A stretch of DNA of 19,356 bases, from NCBI GenBank assembly GCA_003220195.1, contig QHRT01000066.1, positions 1 through 19,356 of the forward strand, read 5' to 3'. Under the pieces are notes generated by a model, which searched no databases, was not told the origin of the DNA, and saw nothing but the letters and a program-made list of their open reading frames with translations. Position 1 is the first letter of the stretch. Each line of letters begins with the position of its first letter. This DNA is from Candidatus Rokuibacteriota bacterium (GTDB lineage: Bacteria; Methylomirabilota; Methylomirabilia; Rokubacteriales; CSP1-6). Made by a program: the position numbers and the translations under genes. Shown here piece by piece: positions 13,748 to 19,356 of this stretch.

Positions 13748-14397
13748 CGGCGACGCGCCTCCACGACGCTCCGGATCGCTTCCCGGATCGTGTCGATGGC
13801 GCCTTCGCCTTTCACGGTGACCAGCAGTCCCTGGCCGCGATAGTGGTCGAGCAGGGGCGCCGTCTGGCGCGCGTAGACGTCGAGCCGATGCTTCACGGTC
13901 TCTTCACGATCGTCGTCGCGCTGATAGAGCTCCCCGCCGCACCGGTCGCAGACGCCCGGTCGCGTCGGCGGCGCGAAGACCAGGTGATACGTGGCGCCGC
14001 ACTGCCGGCACACGCGTCGTCCAGTGAGACGGCGGAGCAGCTCCGGTTCGGAGACGTCGAAGTAGACGACCGCATCGAGGGTGTGCCCGAGGTCCTTCAC
14101 GAGCCGTCCAAGAGCCTCGGCCTGCGCCAGGTTCCGCGGGAAGCCATCCATGATGAAGCCACGCCCGGCATCCGACTCGGACAGGCGCGCCTTGATCATG
14201 CGGAGGATGACGTCGTCCGGGACGAGCTCGCCGCGATCGTAGTACTGCTTGGCCTCGCGCCCGAGCGGCGACGCTGAGGCCATGGCGGCGCGCAGCATGT
14301 CGCCGGTGGCGACCTGCGGAATGTTCCACTCACGGGCCAGGTCACGAGCCTGGGTGCCCTTGCCGGCGCCGGGCGGTCCGAGGAAGACGAGCCGCAT
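13744..14397 (-). CDS. adk: Adenylate kinase, long form with zinc-binding LID
   Basis: A 217-residue adenylate kinase that interconverts ATP + AMP and 2 ADP. The P-loop is GPPGAGKGT (7-15); the AMP-binding region has TGDMLR (31-36) and FIMDGFPRN (81-89); the LID domain (about 124-162) carries C130, C133, C150 and C153, the four-Cys zinc set found in Gram-positive and various other bacteria; R and D residues follow in RDDDREETVKHRL. The ATG is 2 bases from the secY end, and the stop overlaps the map GTG. Confidence 0.97.
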   Translation of the reverse strand: MRLVFLGPPGAGKGTQARDLAREWNIPQVATGDMLRAAMASASPLGREAKQYYDRGELVPDDVILRMIKARLSESDAGRGFIMDGFPRNLAQAEALGRLVKDLGHTLDAVVYFDVSEPELLRRLTGRRVCRQCGATYHLVFAPPTRPGVCDRCGGELYQRDDDREETVKHRLDVYARQTAPLLDHYRGQGLLVTVKGEGAIDTIREAIRSVVEARRR

Positions 14398-14399
14398 CC

Positions 14400-15734
14400 T
14401 CAGCTTCGCCGCCCGAATGCTCCGGTGGGACGCGTCTTCGACCGGCGGAGAAAGCCCTCGTAATTCCTCATCAGAAGGTGCGACTCCATCTGTCGGACCG
14501 TATCGAGCGCGACGCCGACCACGATCAGGAGGCTGGTCCCGCCGAAGTAGAACGGCACGTTGAACCAGCGGATCAGGAGGTCCGGCAGCACCGAGATCAG
14601 CGAGAGGAAGATCGCCCCCGGCAGCGTGATCCGGGTCAGGGTGCGATCGATGTACTCCGCCGTCCTCTTGCCCGGCCGCACCCCGGGAATGAACCCGCCG
14701 TACTTCTTCATGTTGTCCGCGAGGTCGATCGGGTTGAACACGATCGCCGTGTAGAAATACGTGAAGAAGACGATCAGCCCCATGTAGAGCAGCGTGTACG
14801 TGAACCGTCCGGGCGACAGCGCGTCGGCGATCGCCTGCATCCACGGATGCGGCACGAACCGGGTCAAGGTCGCCGGAAACAGGATCAGCGACGAGGCGAA
14901 GATGACCGGGATGACGCCGGCCGTGTTGATGCGGAGAGGGATGTGGGTCGACTGGCCGCCGTAGACGCGCCGACCGACCACGCGCTTGGCGTACTGCACC
15001 GGAATCTTGCGCTGGCCTTCCTGCATCAGCACGACGGCGGCGGTGACGGCCACCATCATGAGGATCAGGCCGACGAACACGAAGAGCTTGAGCTCGCCGG
15101 TCGTGATGAGCGTGTATGACGCGGTCACCGCGGACGGCAGACGGACCACGATGCCGGCGAAGATGATCAGCGAGATCCCGTTGCCGATGCCCTTTTCCGA
15201 GATCTGCTCGCCCATCCACATGATGAGCGCGGTGCCCGCGGTCAGCGTGAGCATCGTCAGGATGCGGAATGCCCACCCGGGCACTGGCACGATGGAGACC
15301 CCACCGGGGCTGCGCATGCCCTCGAGCCCGTACGCGATGCCGAGCGCCTGGACGCCGGACAGGACGATGGTGCCGTAGCGCGTGTACTGGGTGATCTTCT
15401 TGCGGCCCGCTTCACCTTCCTTCGCCAGCCGCTCGAGCGTCGGGATGACGACCGTGAGCAACTGGAGAATGATCGACGCCGAGATGTACGGCATGATCCC
15501 GAGCGCGAAGATCGAGAGCCTTCGGAGATTCCCGCCCGAGAAGAGATCCACCATGCCGAGCAGCGTGCCCTGCACCTGGTCGAAGAACTGCGCGAGCGCG
15601 TGGCCGTCGATCCCCGGCGTCGGCACGTGGGCGCCGAGTCGGTACGCGACGAGGAGCGCCGCGGTCATCACAATGCGGCGCTTCAGCTCGGGGATCTTGA
15701 AGACGTTCTGGAACGACTGGAGGCTCTCGATCAC
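14400..15734 (-). CDS. secY: Preprotein translocase subunit SecY
   Basis: At 444 residues this is a full-length SecY, the ten-helix pore of the inner-membrane Sec translocon. It begins with the SecY-type FQNVFKIPELKRRI, then GAHVPTPGID, LSIFALGIMPYISASIILQL (TM2/plug region), ITQYTRYGTIVL, ISEKGIGNGISLIIFAGI, IPVQYAKRVVGRRVYGG, and NPIDLADNMKKYGGFIPG near TM9, ending in a basic cytosolic tail. The GTG start (15734) overlaps the rplO stop as GTGA; no strong Shine-Dalgarno is visible, which fits translational coupling. Confidence 0.97.
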   Translation of the reverse strand: MIESLQSFQNVFKIPELKRRIVMTAALLVAYRLGAHVPTPGIDGHALAQFFDQVQGTLLGMVDLFSGGNLRRLSIFALGIMPYISASIILQLLTVVIPTLERLAKEGEAGRKKITQYTRYGTIVLSGVQALGIAYGLEGMRSPGGVSIVPVPGWAFRILTMLTLTAGTALIMWMGEQISEKGIGNGISLIIFAGIVVRLPSAVTASYTLITTGELKLFVFVGLILMMVAVTAAVVLMQEGQRKIPVQYAKRVVGRRVYGGQSTHIPLRINTAGVIPVIFASSLILFPATLTRFVPHPWMQAIADALSPGRFTYTLLYMGLIVFFTYFYTAIVFNPIDLADNMKKYGGFIPGVRPGKRTAEYIDRTLTRITLPGAIFLSLISVLPDLLIRWFNVPFYFGGTSLLIVVGVALDTVRQMESHLLMRNYEGFLRRSKTRPTGAFGRRS

Positions 15735-16201
15735 GACGTCGCCGCCGGAGTGCGCGAAAGGAGCTCGACGTGTCCGCCCTTCCCCTCGATCTTGGCCCTG
15801 GCCGACTCGCTCACCGCGTGCGCGCGGACGGTGAGCCCGTGCTCGAGCTCGCCGGCGCCGAGGATCTTCACGAGCGCACGATCCGATTTCTTGATCAATC
15901 CGGCCTCGACCAGCCGGTCGGGATCGACCACGCTGTCCGCGGGGAAGGCGGCGAGCGACTTGAGATTCACGATCGCGTACTCCGTCTTGCCGCCGTGCGG
16001 CAGAAAGCCGCGCTTCGGCAGGCGGCGATAGAGCGGCATCTGACCGCCCTCGAATCCGCCGCTCTTGCCTCCGCCCGAGCGGGCCTTCTGGCCCTTGTGG
16101 CCCTTGGTGGCCGTCTTCCCGTGGCCCGACGACGGGCCGCGGCCGACTTTCTTCCGGCGGTGCTTCGCGCCAGGCGCGGGTCGCAGGTCCTCAAGCTTCA
16201 T
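15731..16201 (-). CDS. rplO: 50S ribosomal protein L15
   Basis: A 156-residue L15, a late large-subunit assembly protein. It begins MKLEDLRPAPGAKHRRKKVG and has the Gly/Lys-rich GRGPSSGHGKTATKGHKGQK, FEGGQMPLYRRLPKRGF and a C-terminal domain with VKILGAGELEHGLTVRAHAV. The family-conserved N-terminus fixes ATG 16201, which means an 11-base overlap with the rpmD end. The stop overlaps the secY GTG. Confidence 0.97.
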   Translation of the reverse strand: MKLEDLRPAPGAKHRRKKVGRGPSSGHGKTATKGHKGQKARSGGGKSGGFEGGQMPLYRRLPKRGFLPHGGKTEYAIVNLKSLAAFPADSVVDPDRLVEAGLIKKSDRALVKILGAGELEHGLTVRAHAVSESARAKIEGKGGHVELLSRTPAATS

Positions 16202-16379
16202 CGCTCACCTTGAGCATGTGCGGCACTTTCGCGATCATGCCGCGGATCGTGGCGGTGTCGTCGTGGCTGACGGTCTGATGCATGCGCCGGAGACCCAACG
16301 CCTTGACGGTCGCCTCCTGTTTCGGCGAGAGCCCGATGATGCTGCGGACCAGCGTCAGCTTAAGCTTCTTTTGCGCCAC
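16191..16379 (-). CDS. rpmD: 50S ribosomal protein L30
   Basis: A 62-residue bacterial L30, close to the usual 58-61. It begins with AQKKLKLTLVRSIIGLSPKQ, continues TVKALGLRRMHQTV and ends IAKVPHMLKVSDEA, all standard. The start is GTG 16379, required by the conserved N-terminus, and lies 20 bases inside the end of rpsE; the 3' end overlaps rplO by 11 bases. Both overlaps point to tightly coupled translation. Confidence 0.96.
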   Translation of the reverse strand: MAQKKLKLTLVRSIIGLSPKQEATVKALGLRRMHQTVSHDDTATIRGMIAKVPHMLKVSDEA

Positions 16380-16896
16380 TCACGGCCTCCTGCTGTCCCA
16401 CGTCACCGTCGGTCCGCCGCCTGGCCGCATGGAGATCTTGCAAACGCTTGATCCGCCGGAGCGCGTCGATCGTCGCCTTCAGCACGTTGTGCGGATTGTT
16501 CGTGCCGAGCGTCTTCGTCAGGATGTCCTGGACACCGGCCGCTTCCAGCACCGGACGAACCGCGCCGCCGGCGATGACCCCGGTGCCCGCCACGGCGGGC
16601 TTCAAGAACACCCGGCCGGCGCCGAAGTGCCCCATGATCTCGCACGGGATCGTCGTGTCGCGGAGCGGGACGAAGATCAGATCCTTCTTGGCGTGTTCGA
16701 CGGCCTTGCGGATCGCTTCCGGCACTTCGTGCGCCTTGCCCAGCCCGACGCCGACGTGGCCCCTGCCGTCGCCCACCACGACCAGCGCGGTGAACGAGAA
16801 CCGGCGGCCACCTTTCACGACCTTGGCCACCCGGTTGATCGACACGACGCGATCGTTCAGATCCAGCACGCTCGGATCAATCTTCGCTTCCGCCAC
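16360..16896 (-). CDS. rpsE: 30S ribosomal protein S5
   Basis: A 178-residue S5, a fidelity protein of the decoding centre. The N-terminal dsRNA-binding-like domain has DRVVSINRVAKVVKGGRRF and FTALVVVGDGRGHVGVGLGK; the C-terminal half has FGAGRVFLKPAVAGTGVIAG and TKTLGTNNPHNVLKATIDAL. The start is GTG 16896, with a strong AAGGAG six bases upstream in the 22-base gap after rplR, the clearest ribosome binding site of the cluster. Confidence 0.97.
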   Translation of the reverse strand: MAEAKIDPSVLDLNDRVVSINRVAKVVKGGRRFSFTALVVVGDGRGHVGVGLGKAHEVPEAIRKAVEHAKKDLIFVPLRDTTIPCEIMGHFGAGRVFLKPAVAGTGVIAGGAVRPVLEAAGVQDILTKTLGTNNPHNVLKATIDALRRIKRLQDLHAARRRTDGDVGQQEAVSGAKEA

Positions 16897-16918
16897 TCAG
16901 ATCTCCTTACAAACTCGT

Positions 16919-17284
16919 TTAGAACACCAATCCGCCGGCGCGAGCGGCATCCGCGAGCGCCTTGATACGGCCGTGGTACTTGTCGCCGCCGCGATCGAAC
17001 ACGGCGCGCGTGATCCCCGCTGTCTTCGCCCGCTCGGCGAGCAGCGTGCCCAGCGCCTTCGCGCCGACGACGTTCCCGCCCGAGCCGTGCTGCTGCCGGA
17101 ACTCTTTGCTCCGGGTGTCCGCCGCGGCGAGCGTCCGACTCGTATCGTCGTCGATCAGCTGCGCCGCGATGTGCTTCAGGCTGCGAAACACGGCGAGCCG
17201 GGGCCGTTCGGCGCTCCCGCGCAGGCGACGGCGCAACCGATCGTGCCGCTTGTCGCGAGCGGCGCGCCGATCCCGCGTGATCAC
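16919..17284 (-). CDS. rplR: 50S ribosomal protein L18
   Basis: A 121-residue L18, which binds 5S rRNA with L5. It shows the basic N-terminus ITRDRRAARDKRHDRLRRRL, RPRLAVFRSLKHIAAQLIDD, GAKALGTLLAERA and the C-terminal FDRGGDKYHGRIKALADAAR. GTG 17284 is chosen as it overlaps the rplF stop (GTGA) and matches the usual length; the much longer open frame upstream is rplF read out of frame. Confidence 0.96.
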   Translation of the reverse strand: MITRDRRAARDKRHDRLRRRLRGSAERPRLAVFRSLKHIAAQLIDDDTSRTLAAADTRSKEFRQQHGSGGNVVGAKALGTLLAERAKTAGITRAVFDRGGDKYHGRIKALADAARAGGLVF

Positions 17285-17823
17285 TTCGCGCCCGCCTTCT
17301 TGCCGACCTTCTTCCGGACGACTTCGCCGGCGTACCGGATGCCCTTGCCCTTGTAGGGATCGGGCTTCCGGAGCGCGCGCAGCGTCGCCGCGGTCTGCCC
17401 GAGCAGGGCCTTGTCGGGACCGCGCAGCGTGATCGCGACCTGTCGTTCGACCTCGGCGGTGATGCCCTCCGGCAACGGGAACAGCACCGGATGCGAGAAG
17501 CCGAGCGCCAACTGGATGACGCGCCCCTGGAGCTGAGCGCGATAGCCGATGCCCTGGATCTCGAGACGCTTTTCGAAGCCGTCCTTGACGCCCGTGACCA
17601 TGTTGGCGACGAGCGAGCGCGCCAGGCCGTGGAGCGCGCGCTGCTGCCGCGCGTCGCTCGCACGGGCGATGACCAGGTGGTTGTTCTCGAGCGCCGCCGA
17701 AAGTCCGGGAGGAAGCTGTTGGGTGAGCTTGCCCTTCGGACCGTCGGCTCGGACGAGCGTCCCGTCCACCTTGACCGTGACACCCTGGGGAATCTGGATG
17801 GGCTTTCGACCGATGCGAGACAT
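17281..17823 (-). CDS. rplF: 50S ribosomal protein L6
   Basis: A 180-residue L6 with two related domains, located near the factor-binding site. Landmarks: MSRIGRKPIQIPQGVTV at the start, RALHGLARSLVANMVTGV (62-79), RLEIQGIGYRAQLQG, LGFSHPVLFPLPEGI and the signature PDPYKGKGIRYAGEVVRKK near the end. It starts 6 bases after rpsH and overlaps rplR by 4. Confidence 0.97.
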   Translation of the reverse strand: MSRIGRKPIQIPQGVTVKVDGTLVRADGPKGKLTQQLPPGLSAALENNHLVIARASDARQQRALHGLARSLVANMVTGVKDGFEKRLEIQGIGYRAQLQGRVIQLALGFSHPVLFPLPEGITAEVERQVAITLRGPDKALLGQTAATLRALRKPDPYKGKGIRYAGEVVRKKVGKKAGAK

Positions 17824-17829
17824 GGCCCC

Positions 17830-18225
17830 CTACCACACGTAGGCGAGCACTTCGCCGCCCACTTTTTGTTTGCGCGCTTCGCGATCGGTCACGACCCCGC
17901 GCGGCGTCGTCAGCACGACGAGGCCCATCCCACCGAGAATCGACGGGATCTCATCGTGGCCGACGTAGACGCGTCGTCCGGGCGTGGACACGCGCACCAG
18001 CCCCGAGATCATCTTCTCGTTCCCGAGACCGTACTTGAGATAGACGCGGAGCGTGCCCTGCTTCTTGTCCTCGAGCACGCGAAAGTTCTTGATGAACCCC
18101 TCGTCCTTGAGAATTTCCGCCAGCCGGACTTTCAGCTTCGACGCCGGGATGTCGCACTTCTCGTGCTCGGCGCGGCTGGCGTTCCGGACGCGCGTGAGCA
18201 TGTCGGCGATCGGATCGCTCTTCAT
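17830..18225 (-). CDS. rpsH: 30S ribosomal protein S8
   Basis: A 131-residue S8, a central 16S rRNA binder; in E. coli it represses the spc operon by binding mRNA at the L5 gene. It begins KSDPIADMLTRVRNASRA, shows IPASKLKVRLAEILKDEGF, and ends with the signature LTTPRGVVTDREARKQKVGG and LAYVW. ATG 18225 fits the conserved start; the open frame upstream is rpsN out of frame. Two bases separate it from rpsN. Confidence 0.97.
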   Translation of the reverse strand: MKSDPIADMLTRVRNASRAEHEKCDIPASKLKVRLAEILKDEGFIKNFRVLEDKKQGTLRVYLKYGLGNEKMISGLVRVSTPGRRVYVGHDEIPSILGGMGLVVLTTPRGVVTDREARKQKVGGEVLAYVW

Positions 18226-18227
18226 GG

Positions 18228-18413
18228 CTACCAGCTCGCCTTCACGACGCCCGGGATCTCGCCCTTGAGGGCGAGCTCGCGGAAACAGAGCCGGCACAGC
18301 TGGAACTTCCGGAGATAGCCGCGCGGACGACCGCACAGGCGGCAGCGACGGTAGGTGCGCGTCGAGAACTTGGCGGGCCGATGGGCCTTGATGATGAGCG
18401 AAGTCTTGGCCAT
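18228..18413 (-). CDS. rpsZ: 30S ribosomal protein S14, zinc-binding type Z
   Basis: A 61-residue short S14 with C24, C27, C40 and C43 arranged CXXC-X12-CXXC, the zinc-binding type Z form (also named rpsN type Z). It begins MAKTSLIIKAHRPAKFSTR and has CGRPRGYLRKFQLCRLCFRE and the end IPGVVKASW. Enterobacterial S14 is longer and lacks these Cys, so this form argues against a gammaproteobacterial origin. AGGGAG precedes the ATG; it starts 4 bases after rplE. Confidence 0.97.
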   Translation of the reverse strand: MAKTSLIIKAHRPAKFSTRTYRRCRLCGRPRGYLRKFQLCRLCFRELALKGEIPGVVKASW

Positions 18414-18417
18414 GAAG

Positions 18418-19113
18418 CTACTCCCTGAACGGCATCCCGAGCTGCGCCAGGAGAGCTTTCGCTTCCTCGTCGGTCCGGGCCGTCGTCACGATATTGATGT
18501 CCATGCCCCGGATCTTGTCGATCTTGTCGTACACGATCTCGGGAAAGATGAGCTGCTCCCTGAGGCCGAGCGCGTAGTTGCCGCGCCCGTCGAACCCTTT
18601 CGGCGGCACGCCCTTGAAGTCGCGCACGCGCGGGAGCGCGATCGAGACCAGGCGATCGAGGAACTCGTACATCCGGGCGCCGCGCAGCGTGACCTTCGCG
18701 CCGATCGGCGCGCCCTCCCGCAGCTTGAAGTTCGCGATGGACTTCTTCGCGCGGGTGATCACCGGTTTCTGTCCGCTGATCGCCTGGAGATCCGCCGTCG
18801 CGAAATCCAGCACCTTGGCGTTTTCCCGTCCTTCGCCGACCCCCATGTTGATGACGATCTTGTCGAGTCGGGGCACCTGGAAGGGATTCGTGTACCCGCG
18901 CTCCTTCATGAGCGCCGCGACGACCGTGGCGCGGAACCGGTCCCGGAGCCTGGGTGACGTCTCGCCGGTCGGCTTCGGCCGGCCGGCCGGCGTCGCCGGC
19001 GCTTCCGTCTTGCCGGCGGTCTTCGGTTGCGCGCGACCCGGTGCCCGCTGGCCGCCCGGCGCCTTCGCCGGCTGCGTCTTTGGCGGAGCGCTTCCGCCCG
19101 CTGCTTTGGCCAT
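18418..19113 (-). CDS. rplE: 50S ribosomal protein L5 with long N-terminal extension
   Basis: A 231-residue protein whose last ~178 residues are ordinary L5, which binds 5S rRNA and bridges to the 30S head: core from PRLRDRFRATVVAALMKERG (54-73), VPRLDKIVINMGVGEGREN, GQKPVITRAKKSIANFKLRE, GRGNYALGLREQLIFPEI and MDINIVTTARTDEEAKALL. The first ~53 residues are a low-complexity Ala/Pro/Gly/Lys extension not seen in typical L5 of about 180 residues. The start is supported by AGGAAGAG just upstream of ATG 19113 and by the lack of any ATG or GTG near the core start. It lies 12 bases after rplX. Confidence 0.95.
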   Translation of the reverse strand: MAKAAGGSAPPKTQPAKAPGGQRAPGRAQPKTAGKTEAPATPAGRPKPTGETSPRLRDRFRATVVAALMKERGYTNPFQVPRLDKIVINMGVGEGRENAKVLDFATADLQAISGQKPVITRAKKSIANFKLREGAPIGAKVTLRGARMYEFLDRLVSIALPRVRDFKGVPPKGFDGRGNYALGLREQLIFPEIVYDKIDKIRGMDINIVTTARTDEEAKALLAQLGMPFRE

Positions 19114-19125
19114 GATGCTCTTCCT

Positions 19126-19356
19126 CTACCCTCTGTCGATCGATTCGCCGCAGCGCTTGCACACGCGCACTTTCCGGTCGTCGCTCAGGAATCGGATTCC
19201 CGTCCGCACCGGACGATCGCGCCCCGTGCAGATCAGGAGCACGTTGCTGATCGCGAACGCGGCTTCGCGTACGATGATGCCGCCCTGTCGAAGGTTCTGC
19301 GTCGGACGCTGGTGCTTCTTGATCATGTTGACTCGCTCGACGATCACGCGGCCCTT
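19126..19356 (-). CDS. rplX: 50S ribosomal protein L24, C-terminal part (5' end outside window)
   Basis: The frame is open to the window edge and 76 residues are visible; the start lies beyond. L24 is an early assembly initiator of the large subunit. Seen: VIVERVNMIKKHQRPTQNLR, QGGIIVREAAFAISNVLLIC and a C-terminal VRVCKRCGESIDRG. Many L24 proteins have a zinc ribbon (CxxC...CxxC) here; in this one the first pair reads C-TGR, with Arg where the second Cys would be, so only three of the four Cys remain. It ends with TAG 12 bases before rplE. Confidence 0.93.
   Translation of the reverse strand, partial: KGRVIVERVNMIKKHQRPTQNLRQGGIIVREAAFAISNVLLICTGRDRPVRTGIRFLSDDRKVRVCKRCGESIDRG

Noticed and set aside
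1..19356. tRNA, rRNA, CRISPR, insertion sequence, integrase or prophage signals
   Set aside because: None seen: no repeated spacer units, no transposase or integrase motifs and no cloverleaf-like sequence; nearly all DNA is covered by recognised housekeeping genes.

Overview
The window is GC-rich bacterial chromosomal DNA with very tight gene packing, many GTG starts and many ATGA/GTGA overlaps. No tRNA, rRNA, insertion sequence, CRISPR array or prophage gene is visible. The gene content (a spc/alpha ribosomal cluster with adk-map-infA between secY and rpmJ, rpsD between rpsK and rpoA, a HyuA/HyuB pair, a sigma-54 response regulator) suggests an uncultured Gram-negative lineage. Something near Rokubacteria/Methylomirabilota or a deltaproteobacterial-type phylum is possible, but that placement is a low-confidence inference from gene order and composition.

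Layout. (1) Positions 2-2430, plus strand: the 3' end of a hydantoinase/oxoprolinase A-type gene and a complete B-type gene, joined by a GTGA overlap. (2) 2420-4845, minus strand: a sigma-54-dependent response regulator followed by a FIST-domain sensor-like protein. The gap between them holds a hairpin and a GG-N10-GC sigma-54-type promoter candidate reading into the FIST gene. (3) 4985-9623, plus strand: thioredoxin, thiamine-monophosphate kinase, two tandem CNNM/CBS/CorC membrane proteins and a dienelactone-hydrolase family protein; thiL and the two CNNM genes are chained by ATGA overlaps. (4) 9624-9737: a convergent gap with two hairpins. (5) 9738-19356, minus strand: the spc-alpha ribosomal operon, transcribed as rplX(partial)-rplE-rpsN-rpsH-rplF-rplR-rpsE-rpmD-rplO-secY-adk-map-infA-rpmJ-rpsM-rpsK-rpsD-rpoA-rplQ.

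How they work together. The minus-strand cluster makes ribosomal proteins, the SecY translocon, adenylate kinase, IF-1 and the RNA polymerase alpha subunit, evidently as one transcript ending at the strong hairpin at 9705-9730. The striking anomaly is map (methionine aminopeptidase): about 70 bp is missing from its middle, which breaks the frame just before the conserved HGIGR segment although all five expected metal ligands remain on the two halves. It is either a real pseudogene inside an essential operon or an assembly error. No clearly new biological system is visible; the best regulatory lead is the response regulator / sigma-54 promoter / FIST gene arrangement.
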